Assembly: GCF_000482725.1 (NCBI RefSeq)
Contig: NZ_AXWP01000037.1
Coordinates: 1 to 64,000, forward strand
Direction: 5' to 3'
Length of the DNA: 64,000 nt
DNA from: Psychromonas arctica DSM 14288
GTDB taxonomy: Bacteria > Pseudomonadota > Gammaproteobacteria > Enterobacterales > Psychromonadaceae
Part shown: piece after piece, positions 34,146 to 44,914 of the stretch
How the letters are laid out: each line of letters begins with the position of its first letter
How positions within the stretch are numbered: position 1 is the first letter of the stretch
Program-made: the position numbers and the translations under genes
The notes under the pieces: generated by a model
Seen by the model: the letters and a program-made list of their open reading frames with translations, nothing else
What the model was told of the DNA's origin: nothing
The model's database searches: none

Positions 34146-34196
34146 CTAACGGGGATCTTTAGCATGTTAGCTCTATGAAATTTTCTGGAGCTGACA
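34146..34196 (+). promoter_or_regulatory. Leader with competing hairpins before traF
   Basis: CTAAC (34146-34150) can pair with GTTAG (34166-34170). Alternatively GTTAGCTC (34166-34173) pairs with GAGCTGAC (34188-34195), eight pairs with one G-U, burying the TGGAG ribosome-binding site of the ATG at 34197. The first pairing would free the ribosome-binding site. Similar in logic to the leaders at 15.7-25 kb. Confidence 0.6.
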
Positions 34197-35141
34197 ATGA
34201 GAACCCCTTTGTTACCTTGGTTTATCCTGTGGGTGACCATCCCAATCATTATTTTCTTTCTATTCATCTTGCCCGCCCATGCCAATGATGGTCCATTCTA
34301 TCAGCGTGGTCAGGAAGGCTGGTTTTGGTATCAGGTCATTCCTGAACCAACGGAAGCTGAAGAGCTTATAATGCCGGAACTTGGTTCCGTTGAGTCCAGT
34401 CAGGACGAGCTAAAGCCCTTCAGTGCTGCTTGGTTTCGTGAGCACATGCAGTCGTTCATGGACAAGGCAATTGATGAGCCGACGAATGAGAACGTAAGAG
34501 CCTACCTGTATCTCCAGCGCGTCATGATGGATAAGGGCTCACAGTTTGCTGATGTTAGTCAGCAGGTGGTCATGGGCGATCCTGTCTTGGATGAAATCAG
34601 TCGCAGACCCTTGGCTACCTATGCTGCCAATCGGATGGATCGAGAGGCTGGCGCTCAACGAGATATTGCTTTAGGTGAAGTAGCAAAACGGGCTGGCTTG
34701 TTCTTCTTCTATCGTTCGGATTGCCCTTACTGCCATGCTCAAGCGCCTATCATCGAATCCATGGCTTTGAACTACGGTTTCGAGGTGTTTGCTATTGCTG
34801 TCGATGGCTTGCCTTTACCGGGTGGAGAGTTTCCAAACTACAAAGTCGATTCAGGACAAGCACGATCGTTGTCCGTTACGACTGTTCCAGCGGTCTTCTT
34901 AGTAGAGCCGCCTAATGTCATCACTCCGATTGGCCAGGGCGCAATGAGCCTTGATGAGCTCAATAATCGAATCATTCTTGCAGCCCATCAAGCCGGTTGG
35001 ATTGACGATCAAACTTACTATGCCACCAGACCTGTTCAGCCCGGCGTTTCACTCGCGATGTCAGCCCAAGAGCTTAACGAAAAGATATTACAGGACCCTG
35101 AGTTCCTTGTTCGCTATCTGCGTGCACAAGGAGGGTTATAA
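34197..35141 (+). CDS. traF: TraF, thioredoxin-fold conjugation protein
   Basis: Periplasmic F-type pilus assembly protein of 314 residues. An N-terminal hydrophobic segment (~residues 7-30, ending AHA) is a signal peptide. The thioredoxin-like domain has a CPYC pair at residues 176-179 (FFYRSDCPYCHAQAPIIE), which F TraF itself lacks, so this version may be redox-active and work with the DsbC-like protein. TTVPAVFLV provides the cis-proline. It ends 2 bp before traH and opens the traF-traH-traG operon. Confidence 0.95.
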   Translation: MRTPLLPWFILWVTIPIIIFFLFILPAHANDGPFYQRGQEGWFWYQVIPEPTEAEELIMPELGSVESSQDELKPFSAAWFREHMQSFMDKAIDEPTNENVRAYLYLQRVMMDKGSQFADVSQQVVMGDPVLDEISRRPLATYAANRMDREAGAQRDIALGEVAKRAGLFFFYRSDCPYCHAQAPIIESMALNYGFEVFAIAVDGLPLPGGEFPNYKVDSGQARSLSVTTVPAVFLVEPPNVITPIGQGAMSLDELNNRIILAAHQAGWIDDQTYYATRPVQPGVSLAMSAQELNEKILQDPEFLVRYLRAQGGL

Positions 35142-35143
35142 CG

Positions 35144-36532
35144 ATGAAAAAAGTATTTCAAGTATCGCTAATCGCCTGTGCGATTGGTTTTTCGTCTATG
35201 ACCCAAGCAAGTTTGCAACAGGAGATGAACCAGTTGTTTGGTTCAATGACCAACAGCACTGCGCCTGGTGTATTTGAAAGTCAGCGGCGTGGGGTTATAT
35301 CTGGTGGAAGCGTTGTTGTCCGTAACAGGATCATGAACGAGAACCTCGTCTCTATGGTGCCACCGTCATTCCAAGCCGGTTGTGGCGGCATTGATATGTT
35401 CGCTGGAAGTTTGTCATTTGTTAATGCAGATCAGTTTGTTCAATTACTTCGCTCTGTAGCGGCAAATGCCAAGGGATACGCATTCCAATTGGCGCTCAGT
35501 GCTATGTGTGAGAAATGCTCCCAGCACATGGAGACACTGCAAAAGAAAATCCAGCAGTTGAACGAGTATTTTGGCAATTCCTGTCAAATGGCTCAGGGAG
35601 TCGTGAACGATACCCTAGCTGCTTTTGGTAAAAAGGGGCAAACAGAAGCCAGCATGTTGAGCTCACTTAAAGGGGCTGGAGACGTTTTTACCAGTTGGAG
35701 TGAGTCCAATGGTAAGAACCCATATGAGAACGCTTCGAGTGTCGCGGCATCTGATGTGAACAAAACGATTAAAGGCAACTTGGTCTGGCGAGCACTGAAA
35801 CGTCATTCGGCATCAAGCTGGTTTGCATCGGGGGATGACCGTTTTCTTGAAGCGGTTATGTCAGTGACGGGTTCGATCATTGTTGGTGATTTGGCTAATG
35901 CGGCTGATGGTCAAGGTAAAGCCCCAAAACTGACCAGACTGAATGGCAATAAAGTGACTATTGAGCATCTAATTCATGGCGGTAACGTCGCTATGTACCT
36001 ATGTGACACAGTGACACAAGACGGCTGTCTGAATCCGACAATCACTAACGTGACCCTAACCGGGTTATCAACCCAGGTAGAAAATTTACTTCTTGGTACA
36101 GGTTCTAGTAACGGCATTATTTTTAAGTTTGCTCGAAATACAGGAGCTGCTAGCACCACCGAAAAGGCTTTTATGACCTCGGCTCCTGCGAGCATTGGGG
36201 GCATGATTCGAACACTTTCTGCATTAAATGAAGGGGCTGCAAGGTCGTTTGCTTCAAGAGCTGCGCCATTTATTGCTGTTGAGATGGCCCGAGCATTGGT
36301 TGAAGACATGCTCAATGCTGCTAGAAGCACCTCTGGTGTGGAAGATCATGCCTATGCGAAGTTGTTAACTGAAGACCTTGAACGTGCACGTCGCCAAATC
36401 AATGAGGAATACGCCGCGTTACAGCGAAGATACGGTTCAGAGCAAGAATTGCTGGCGCATTTTAATCAGGTGATTCAGACCATTCGCAAACAGCGTTATT
36501 ACACCGTTAAATCTACGGCGCTGGGGGAATAG
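35144..36532 (+). CDS. traH: TraH, pilus assembly protein
   Basis: 462-residue F-type TraH, an outer-membrane-associated periplasmic pilus assembly factor. A signal peptide (residues ~1-22) precedes QAGCGGIDMFAGSLSFVNADQFVQLLR, the TraH signature. The CEKCSQHMETLQKKIQQLNEYFGNSCQMAQ region carries conserved cysteines and a coiled-coil-like helix, and the C-terminal ~50 residues are helical. Located 2 bp after traF and 3 bp before traG. Confidence 0.95.
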   Translation: MKKVFQVSLIACAIGFSSMTQASLQQEMNQLFGSMTNSTAPGVFESQRRGVISGGSVVVRNRIMNENLVSMVPPSFQAGCGGIDMFAGSLSFVNADQFVQLLRSVAANAKGYAFQLALSAMCEKCSQHMETLQKKIQQLNEYFGNSCQMAQGVVNDTLAAFGKKGQTEASMLSSLKGAGDVFTSWSESNGKNPYENASSVAASDVNKTIKGNLVWRALKRHSASSWFASGDDRFLEAVMSVTGSIIVGDLANAADGQGKAPKLTRLNGNKVTIEHLIHGGNVAMYLCDTVTQDGCLNPTITNVTLTGLSTQVENLLLGTGSSNGIIFKFARNTGAASTTEKAFMTSAPASIGGMIRTLSALNEGAARSFASRAAPFIAVEMARALVEDMLNAARSTSGVEDHAYAKLLTEDLERARRQINEEYAALQRRYGSEQELLAHFNQVIQTIRKQRYYTVKSTALGE

Positions 36533-36535
36533 ATA

Positions 36536-39500
36536 ATGTGGGAAATCTATTCCATCGGGGATTCGGCTTTTTTAGAGCAGGTCTTGAACGCTGTCGCGAT
36601 GATCACTGGTACAGGCGACTTTACTTCAATGGTTCGTATTGGCTTGCTCATTGGGGTATTGATGGTCTCTGTTCAGGCATTGATGCAAGGTGGTCGTGGG
36701 ATTAACTTTCAACACGTTTTAGTCTCATGGCTAGTCTTTGCAACCATGTTTGGACCCAGTACCCGAGTGAGCATTGAGGATGCGTACACGGGGCAAGTTC
36801 GAGTGGTTGATAATGTACCCATCGGTGTTGCTGCCGCAGGTAGTACGATTTCAACTGTTGGCTTTCAAATCACGCGATTGTTTGAAACGGCGTTCTCAAC
36901 TCCCGCGATGACGGAATACGGCTTTGCATCCAGTTTACAGTCACTGATTAAAGTGAGAAAACAGGTGATGGATCGCTCTGGGTTGGGTGATGCAAATCGT
37001 GTCGGCGGCTCGGATATCGAGCAATCATGGTTTAACTACATTAAAGAGTGCACCTTGATTGGTATCGACATTGGCCAAAAGAACCTCGATCAGGTGCTGA
37101 GTGATCCTAACCCGATGACTGCGATTAGGTTTGATTCGCGCATTTATGGCACGCGCATCATGCTCAGTGGTAGCAGTAGCGATTTGGACTGCACCGATGC
37201 CTATAGCCAACTGAAACTCATGACAGAATCAACCTTCATTCCGAGGCTTAAACAGGTTCTGTCAGCCTCATTGGGGACTTCATCAGCCACTGACACTGAT
37301 GACGTGATCCGAAATGCGCTGAATAACCTTGGTTTGGCTTCGGTTAACACCCAAGAGTACATGACCGCGTCAGTGCTTTTGCCTATTTATGAGCAAAGCG
37401 TGACGGGCAAGTATATGGATGATCAAGCTTTCACCGCAGCCGTTATGGTTAACCAAGCGATTGAGCAGCGCAATACACAATGGGCGGCGGAGCAGACCCT
37501 GTTCCAAAGTATCGTTCGTCCGATGATGACGTTTTTTGAGGGGTTCATTTACGCCATCACCCCTTTGATGGCCTTTGTGATTGCCCTTGGCCAAATCGGG
37601 ATGCGAATGGCCGGGAAGTACTTGTTAATCCTGCTTTGGATTCAACTTTGGATGCCTGTCATGGCCATCATTAACCTGTATATTCATTTAACCGTTGCAG
37701 GGAAAATGTCGGCGCTTGATGCCTTTGCAGGTACAGAAGTGCCATCTTTTGCTGGGATGATGCAGATGGATTCAGTGCTGCAAACCTGGATAGCTACTGG
37801 CGGCATGTTGGCGTCGAGTGTTCCAGCGATTTCGCTCATGCTCGTGTATGGCTCAGCAATAACCGCTACCCACTTGGCTGGGCGTCTTCAAAACGGTGAC
37901 TCCATTGATGAAAAGATGGCAAGTCCAGATGTCGCGAAAAATGCCCCGGTAATGCAATCACAGTCAATGTTCCAAAATTCAGCCCTTACGGGTTCTGCTA
38001 TGACCGGCGCGTCAAACCTACTAAGCAGTTTCTCTGTCGGAAACGCAGTGGGTTCAATGGTCGGCTCTGCAAAAGAATCCATGACTCAGGCAACCCAAGC
38101 CTTTAGTCGTCAGGTTGGGAATACCATGAGTCGAACTTTTGGTGAAAAGCTAAGTTACGACAACCTGTCTTCGGTTGGACGTCAGATCGGCTCATCTAAC
38201 TCCGCATCTAGCGCCGTTGTTAATCAGGTTACTGATGACCTGCAAACTCGGTATGGTTTTGGAGACGATAAAAAAGATGCTGTACGTGGCTTGGTATCTG
38301 GCGTGTTATCGGGAGGCTTAAGGGTCGGTGGCGATGGAACCATTACAAATACCGATGATAAAGAAGTAGCAGATAAAGGGTTCTTGGGAAGATTACTTGG
38401 TACAGGGGGGAATGACTCCCCACAGGGCAACTTGCCAGGAGTCGATAAGCCAGACTCATCTCGTGTACCAAAAATATCACGGTTACGAGCAGGCTTGGAT
38501 TTAGGTGGTAACTTTAGTGGCCAAGTTGAGTCATCAGAAGGCAGTTCTCGATCTACGACCGCAAATACCCTCACTGGGGAGATGCAAAGCTTGGCATCAA
38601 GTGATTCACGACGCGCTGAGTATCGCGATGCAATGGTTAAGGACCTTTCAGATTCAAGACGTTCTGGCGTTGAGATGTCCTTGTCTAACCAAGACTATCA
38701 GTCTCTTCAGAGTTCAGCACAAGACGTTGTCACGGCATCAAACCGCTTTAGTGAGCTTGATCAGGCCAGCTACAGTCTATCAGGACAAAGAAATACTGAT
38801 GGTGCGACGTTAACTCGACTAGCGGCGGATAATCCTGAAGTCATGGATTATTTAGGTCGCTATATGAACCAGCATGTTGAAGCCGGTAACCGATTACGTG
38901 AAAACCTTCCAATGTATCAGCGCTTGCTACCTGATGATAATCAGGCGTATGTGGCCGCAGCTATGGAGTCTTTGACCTATAGCAACTCTTCAACGCCCGC
39001 TGAACGCGACAATGATTATCAAGCTGCAATGACGGTTATGGCCATGGCTACCGGAGCCGATTTACGATCAATTCAGCCGCGCTCTAATGAAGGCATGTCA
39101 TCAACTGCACCTACTTTTGGTGGTATTCAAAGCCAAGTTGAATCGGGTGTATTGGGCGGATACGAGGATGCAGCAACAGTTCAAACTCAGTTCAACGCAG
39201 CTCAATCGGCTTACCAAACCAATCTGTCTGGTATAGATGGACAATTGAATGCGCATCAGCAGCAAGCTCAGCAGGCCGTAGCTTCTGACACAAGTACCTA
39301 TCAATCTGGACTAAACAGTGAGGCTGGATCTCAGTGGCGATCACGCATTATGGCTGATGATAGCGGAGTTTCTGGTGCTGAAATGTTCTTCAACAGCGCC
39401 AGTGCTATTGGTGATTTCAGTGGCAAGCATACTGATGCAGCACTGCATACCTTGAATCACTTTGGCGAAGACTATGAGAGTTACAAAGAACAAGCGCTTG

Positions 39501-40105
39501 AAGATCCTGGCTCACGAGGTTTCTTGCACAACGCTACGGTGGCCAGCAAATCAACCTGGGATGGCTTAAAAGCCGCCGTTGATGCCGGAACCTCTTTGGA
39601 AAATCCATTGACGGCGTTTAATGATGCATACAGTGGATCGAGTTCGCAGTATGCTTCCGAAGTAAACTGGGGCACTAAGTCTGAAGCCATGTTGGCGGGG
39701 GCATTCGGTGCGGCAGTTAACAATCGATATGGTGAGTTCCTAGAGCAGTATGCTGATGATTTTAAAAAGGAAGCATACAGCGAAGGGCAGAGAATGGGAT
39801 TGACCCCGATTCAAAGTCAAGTGTTCGCTCAAGCTTTCAATGAAGGTTTGGCGGGGCGCGTATTCAACTCTGAAGACTCATCGAGTTGGTCGCCTGAAAT
39901 GCTTGGCCTAAGGGAGCAAATGCTAAATGAGTATCGTCAAAAGGATGAGAGTGGCGCTTACATCCCTGACAGTGTGTCTGAAGAAGATAAAGCATTTGTG
40001 GATAAGCAGATAGCGGTGATCTCAAATGCATCCCTTGCGGGAGATTATGCTCAGAACAACTTGATCGATATTAGGGCATATAACCAGGCATCAGGAAATA
40101 AATAA
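36536..40105 (+). CDS. traG: TraG, mating-pair stabilisation and exclusion-recognition protein
   Basis: 1189-residue inner-membrane protein. The N-terminal ~460 residues hold several membrane segments (around 30-70 and 335-470) required for pilus assembly. The remainder is a long hydrophilic, Ser/Gln-rich, helical periplasmic region needed for mating-pair stability. Known: in SXT/R391, TraG is the donor-side target of the recipient's Eex exclusion protein, and a short segment sets the exclusion group. Last gene of the operon; the mer operon follows 98 bp later, at a site next to eex. Confidence 0.95.
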   Translation: MWEIYSIGDSAFLEQVLNAVAMITGTGDFTSMVRIGLLIGVLMVSVQALMQGGRGINFQHVLVSWLVFATMFGPSTRVSIEDAYTGQVRVVDNVPIGVAAAGSTISTVGFQITRLFETAFSTPAMTEYGFASSLQSLIKVRKQVMDRSGLGDANRVGGSDIEQSWFNYIKECTLIGIDIGQKNLDQVLSDPNPMTAIRFDSRIYGTRIMLSGSSSDLDCTDAYSQLKLMTESTFIPRLKQVLSASLGTSSATDTDDVIRNALNNLGLASVNTQEYMTASVLLPIYEQSVTGKYMDDQAFTAAVMVNQAIEQRNTQWAAEQTLFQSIVRPMMTFFEGFIYAITPLMAFVIALGQIGMRMAGKYLLILLWIQLWMPVMAIINLYIHLTVAGKMSALDAFAGTEVPSFAGMMQMDSVLQTWIATGGMLASSVPAISLMLVYGSAITATHLAGRLQNGDSIDEKMASPDVAKNAPVMQSQSMFQNSALTGSAMTGASNLLSSFSVGNAVGSMVGSAKESMTQATQAFSRQVGNTMSRTFGEKLSYDNLSSVGRQIGSSNSASSAVVNQVTDDLQTRYGFGDDKKDAVRGLVSGVLSGGLRVGGDGTITNTDDKEVADKGFLGRLLGTGGNDSPQGNLPGVDKPDSSRVPKISRLRAGLDLGGNFSGQVESSEGSSRSTTANTLTGEMQSLASSDSRRAEYRDAMVKDLSDSRRSGVEMSLSNQDYQSLQSSAQDVVTASNRFSELDQASYSLSGQRNTDGATLTRLAADNPEVMDYLGRYMNQHVEAGNRLRENLPMYQRLLPDDNQAYVAAAMESLTYSNSSTPAERDNDYQAAMTVMAMATGADLRSIQPRSNEGMSSTAPTFGGIQSQVESGVLGGYEDAATVQTQFNAAQSAYQTNLSGIDGQLNAHQQQAQQAVASDTSTYQSGLNSEAGSQWRSRIMADDSGVSGAEMFFNSASAIGDFSGKHTDAALHTLNHFGEDYESYKEQALEDPGSRGFLHNATVASKSTWDGLKAAVDAGTSLENPLTAFNDAYSGSSSQYASEVNWGTKSEAMLAGAFGAAVNNRYGEFLEQYADDFKKEAYSEGQRMGLTPIQSQVFAQAFNEGLAGRVFNSEDSSSWSPEMLGLREQMLNEYRQKDESGAYIPDSVSEEDKAFVDKQIAVISNASLAGDYAQNNLIDIRAYNQASGNK

Positions 40106-40164
40106 AACAAGGAGTAGAAGCTCAAGGCTAACGAAGTTTTATGGCTTAATTACGTAGATAGGGA

Positions 40165-40198
40165 TATATTTCTCCGTACTTAGATACGGAGAAATATA
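40165..40198. promoter_or_regulatory. 34-bp perfect palindrome upstream of merR
   Basis: TATATTTCTCCGTA (40165-40178), a six-base spacer, and TACGGAGAAATATA (40185-40198): fourteen perfect pairs. Its core CTCCGTA-N6-TACGGAG is the MerR operator dyad. It ends four bases before the merR ATG, so MerR probably regulates itself here. Confidence 0.85.
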
Positions 40199-40202
40199 AC
40201 AC

Positions 40203-40592
40203 ATGTACACAATTGGAAAATTAGCCGAACAAGCTAGTATCAATGTTGAGACTGTTCGTTATTACGAACGACGTGGTCTTATAGAAAAACCTGAAAAACC
40301 GCATCTAGGCTACCGACTTTATCCTTTGGCAACATTAAACCGAATAAAATTCATTAAACGTTCCCAAGATCTTGGGTTCACTTTGGAAGAAATCTCCAAT
40401 TTACTCAGCCTTAATGACACTCCCTGTATAGAAGTGCAAGAAATGACTTTACACAAGCTTGCAAGTGTGAAAGCCAAAATAGCAGGTCTTCGCCGCTTAG
40501 AAACCGTTCTCACAGAATTATTGAATGAGTGTAATTCTAATACTAACCAATCCCACTGTCCCATTATTGATTCCCTACTTCCTGAAGATTAA
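40203..40592 (+). CDS. merR: MerR, mercury-responsive regulator
   Basis: 129-residue MerR-family activator/repressor. The N-terminal winged helix is clear (MYTIGKLAEQASINVETVRYYERRGLI). Cysteines at 75, 110 and 119 have exactly the 35- and 9-residue spacing of the three Hg(II) ligands of Tn501 MerR (82, 117, 126), so a mercury rather than copper or zinc sensor is strongly supported. Unlike Tn21/Tn501, merR is not divergent: it points the same way as merTPCA, and each has its own dyad. Confidence 0.95.
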   Translation: MYTIGKLAEQASINVETVRYYERRGLIEKPEKPHLGYRLYPLATLNRIKFIKRSQDLGFTLEEISNLLSLNDTPCIEVQEMTLHKLASVKAKIAGLRRLETVLTELLNECNSNTNQSHCPIIDSLLPED

Positions 40593-40611
40593 TAATGAGT
40601 CAAATTTTATC

Positions 40612-40643
40612 TTGACTCCGTAGTTGGGTACGGGGTTTAAGCT
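40612..40643 (+). promoter_or_regulatory. MerR-controlled promoter of merTPCA
   Basis: TTGACT (-35, 40612-40617) is separated by the long 19-20 bp typical of mer promoters from a -10 like TTAAGC/TAAGCT (40637-40643). Between them lies the operator dyad ACTCCGTA (40615-40622)-N6-TACGGGGT (40629-40636), one mismatch. Known: MerR-Hg untwists this spacer to start transcription. Confidence 0.85.
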
Positions 40644-40676
40644 TGTTTTACTAAAGTACGATAAGTAGAGTGAGTT

Positions 40677-41024
40677 ATGTCAAAAAGTAATCCCAACTTT
40701 CCAATCATCGGCGGTGTTATTGCCGCTATTGGCGCTGGTCTTTGCTGCGCTGGTCCTTTCGTCTTGTTGCTGCTAGGCGTGAGTGGCTCCTGGATTGGTA
40801 ATTTAACCTTGTTAGAACCTTATCGTCCCATTTTTATCCTGCTGGTTTTAGCCTTATTTGGCTTCGCAGGCTGGAAGGTCTATCGCCCCGTCGAGGACTG
40901 TGAGCCAGGCACCGCCTGTGCAGTTCCTCAAGTGCGAAAACGTCGGCAGGTGATCTTTTGGTTAACGGCACTGACTGCGTTGGTTTTAGTCACCAGTAAT
41001 TATTGGATTGTCTGGTTCGCCTGA
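40677..41024 (+). CDS. merT: MerT, mercuric ion transport protein
   Basis: 115-residue inner-membrane protein with about three membrane segments. The vicinal cysteines of the first segment (GLCCAGPF, C23-C24) bind Hg(II) delivered by MerP, and the loop CEPGTAC between later segments carries the second pair. It passes mercury to cytoplasmic MerA. First gene after the MerR-controlled promoter. Confidence 0.93.
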   Translation: MSKSNPNFPIIGGVIAAIGAGLCCAGPFVLLLLGVSGSWIGNLTLLEPYRPIFILLVLALFGFAGWKVYRPVEDCEPGTACAVPQVRKRRQVIFWLTALTALVLVTSNYWIVWFA

Positions 41025-41083
41025 TGACGATTTCTAACCTTTTATTTTGATTAAATCTTTATGGCTTGCTCTTGGAGAAAATT

Positions 41084-41359
41084 ATGAAAACACTCGCCCT
41101 AATGTCCCTGTTCGTACTGACCAGCCTGAACGCTTTAGCTGCCCCGAAAACAGTTACTTTGGAAGTCCCAACCATGAACTGTGTGACCTGTCCCTTTACC
41201 GTGGAAAAAGCCTTACAAAAAGTCGATGGCGTCAGTAAAGCCGAAGTGACCTTTAAGACCAAACTGGCGGTGGTCACCTTCGACGACGAAAAAACCACGG
41301 TAAAAGCACTGACCGAAGCCACCACTAACGCGGGTTATCCGTCAACGCTCAAGGAGTAA
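41084..41359 (+). CDS. merP: MerP, periplasmic mercury-binding protein
   Basis: 91 residues: signal peptide (~1-19, ending ALA) followed by a heavy-metal-associated domain with the mercury site MNCVTC, a variant of the usual GMTCxxC. It captures Hg(II) in the periplasm and hands it to MerT. I chose the ATG at 41084, which gives a normal signal peptide, over a TTG at 41066. Confidence 0.93.
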   Translation: MKTLALMSLFVLTSLNALAAPKTVTLEVPTMNCVTCPFTVEKALQKVDGVSKAEVTFKTKLAVVTFDDEKTTVKALTEATTNAGYPSTLKE

Positions 41360-41368
41360 AGCATAGAA

Positions 41369-41782
41369 ATGCTAATACGGTTACTGACCCGGTTCGGCGA
41401 TAAGATTAGCTCATTGGGCGCGCTGGTTTCTGCTATGGGATGCGCCATGTGTTTCCCGGCCATTGCCAGTCTGGGCGCTGCGGTAGGACTGGGTTTTCTC
41501 AGCCAATGGGAAGGTCTGTTTGTTAGCACGCTATTACCCCTGTTTGCCTGGATTGCCTTGGTACTCAACGGACTTGGCTGGTTCAGCCACCGGCAATGGC
41601 ACCGTAGTGCGCTGGGTGTGGCCGGCCCCATTTTATTGCTGTTATCGCTCTATCCGTTTTTCCAGTACGGCTGGAGCAGCTATGTCACCTATTCAGCATT
41701 AGGCCTGATGGTTGCCGTATCGCTTTGGGATATTTTTTCACCGGCGAATAAACGCTGTGATGATGACAGCTGTGCTGTTTAA
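41369..41782 (+). CDS. merC: MerC, inner-membrane mercury transporter
   Basis: 137-residue MerC: four membrane segments, with the cysteine pair GCAMCFPA in the first (residues ~24-27) and a second pair in the C-terminal tail (CDDDSC). It is a second Hg(II) importer besides MerT. Position between merP and merA is as in R391/Tn21-type operons. The gene starts 9 bp after merP. Confidence 0.92.
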   Translation: MLIRLLTRFGDKISSLGALVSAMGCAMCFPAIASLGAAVGLGFLSQWEGLFVSTLLPLFAWIALVLNGLGWFSHRQWHRSALGVAGPILLLLSLYPFFQYGWSSYVTYSALGLMVAVSLWDIFSPANKRCDDDSCAV

Positions 41783-41810
41783 CACGACGCAATGCCTGAC
41801 TACTATTTGA

Positions 41811-43493
<1,683 letters not shown>

Positions 43494-43598
43494 CGAACTT
43501 GAGTTGATCCGTATTCATTGATGGAAATGGCATTTTTCATTCGTAGTACGAAAGTGCCAATCAATTTTTTGAGTATAAGTAAAAAAGCAGTCAATTTA

Positions 43599-44030
43599 CT
43601 ATGACCTTGTTTTTTTAGGGAGGATAGATGAGCGACCATCTGCAAATTCGTTTACCCAGTACCAATATTTTTTTTCGCTCAGGCTTAGTTCTCGACCGGT
43701 ATCTTTCAGTTGTCTTTGAAATAAATGGATTAGTCCGCTTAAGCCTAAGAAGGCTAAACCGACACATAAAATTGTCCAACTCGCTTGCCAATATGCGATT
43801 GCTAAAAACATAGTGGTGATGGTTATAAGGCCGATAGGACTAGCAATTGCTTTGAATCCCAAGTAGCTGAAAAAAACGATGGTGCAAATCAGAAATGGCA
43901 AAGCCGCTAACTTGGCAGATGCCGTTAATATTTCTGAGGGAAAAAAATGAGCCGCAGCCAAAGTCGCCAGAAAAAGCCCCAGTGATATAAACCAGCAGCG
44001 TGCTGGTAAAGATTTAAGTAATTTTATCAT
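43599..44030 (-). CDS. eex: Predicted entry exclusion protein Eex
   Basis: 143 residues with several hydrophobic segments (LGLFLATLAAAHFF, LAALPFLICTIVFFSYLG, two more) and a charged C-terminal tail of ~40 residues. Known: Eex of SXT/R391 is an inner-membrane protein of this size next to traG that stops redundant transfer by recognising the donor TraG. Here the mer operon lies between it and traG. I preferred the ATG at 44030 over a GTG at 44051 because it gives the expected length. It follows setC by 54 bp on the same strand, so it may belong to that operon. Identification rests on place, size and topology. Confidence 0.75.
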   Translation of the reverse strand: MIKLLKSLPARCWFISLGLFLATLAAAHFFPSEILTASAKLAALPFLICTIVFFSYLGFKAIASPIGLITITTMFLAIAYWQASWTILCVGLAFLGLSGLIHLFQRQLKDTGRELSLSEKKYWYWVNEFADGRSSILPKKTRS

Positions 44031-44084
44031 CTTAGTACTCTCAAAGTGCACGGGCGGTGCACAATCAAATCATGCATCAGCATT

Positions 44085-44618
44085 TTAGTTCTCAAAAAGT
44101 GCTCTAGTGGTTTGCTCGGCCATAATCTCGCACACAGGACATTTAAGCTGAATGCGCTGTTGAGATACCGTCAAATACAGACTGCCGCATCGACACCGGT
44201 GTAAGGATGCTAGCTGTGATCTTAAATCACGAGCTAGAACCCAACCTTCATTGATGGTCAGTTTTTTCCAGGGGATCTCAGCTGGAAGATCTGCTTCTTT
44301 TCTTGCAACCAAATACGCATCGTAAGCCTTCATCAAAGCATCGATATTTAATTGCTTGTAGACATTATCACCACCAATATTGACATAAAGCGCCATAAGC
44401 AGGGAGCCTTCAACTAATGCTCTTCTGCTTTTGACGATGGCATCAGATTCTGGCAATTGACCAGGACAAGGTGACTTGCCAGTCACTTCTTTGTGGAGCC
44501 TTCTGATAATGTGGATTGGCAAACCTGTATCGAGCGCGATAATGGTTGTTCGAAATCCGTATTTAATAAGCAGCGAGGCTCGGGTAAACAGCTCACTTTT
44601 GGACAGGTTATCAATCAT
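44085..44618 (-). CDS. setC: SetC, FlhC-like transcriptional activator subunit
   Basis: 177 residues related to FlhC. The C-terminal half has the zinc-type cysteines HRCRCGSLYL and LKCPVCE, as in FlhC. Known: SetC and SetD together are the master activator of SXT/R391 transfer and excision operons. The ATG overlaps the setD stop (ATGA), giving coupled production of the two subunits. Expression is normally held off by SetR. Confidence 0.94.
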   Translation of the reverse strand: MIDNLSKSELFTRASLLIKYGFRTTIIALDTGLPIHIIRRLHKEVTGKSPCPGQLPESDAIVKSRRALVEGSLLMALYVNIGGDNVYKQLNIDALMKAYDAYLVARKEADLPAEIPWKKLTINEGWVLARDLRSQLASLHRCRCGSLYLTVSQQRIQLKCPVCEIMAEQTTRALFEN

Positions 44619-44914
44619 GCATCCCCCTTGTTGTTTAGGGTTGATAATAAATAAGCGATTCTTGGGATACCTGTGCCTTTGCTCTTCACCATCTCAATCA
44701 GTTGGCTTTGGTTACCCCTTGGTTGAAACAGCATGAATGATGAGGTCGCCACTCGTTGCAGGTCGTCAACACCAGCATTAATCAGAGCATCAACCACATC
44801 GCGTGTAAGTCCAAAGCGCAAGACAGCCTCTTGCGGATCAATGCGCGCCAATTCCCGTGCTGCGTGCAGGTACGCCAAGTTTAATTGATAGAAGTCTTGT
44901 TGATTGGTTGTCAT
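44615..44914 (-). CDS. setD: SetD, FlhD-like transcriptional activator subunit
   Basis: 99 residues related to FlhD: the N-terminal helical part (FYQLNLAYLHAARELARIDPQEAVLRFGLTRDVVDAL) and the SSFMLFQPRGNQSQL segment are typical of FlhD-type proteins. It acts with SetC. The start overlaps the end of the transglycosylase gene, and the stop overlaps setC, so it is in the minus-strand operon running from croS. Confidence 0.94.
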   Translation of the reverse strand: MTTNQQDFYQLNLAYLHAARELARIDPQEAVLRFGLTRDVVDALINAGVDDLQRVATSSFMLFQPRGNQSQLIEMVKSKGTGIPRIAYLLSTLNNKGDA

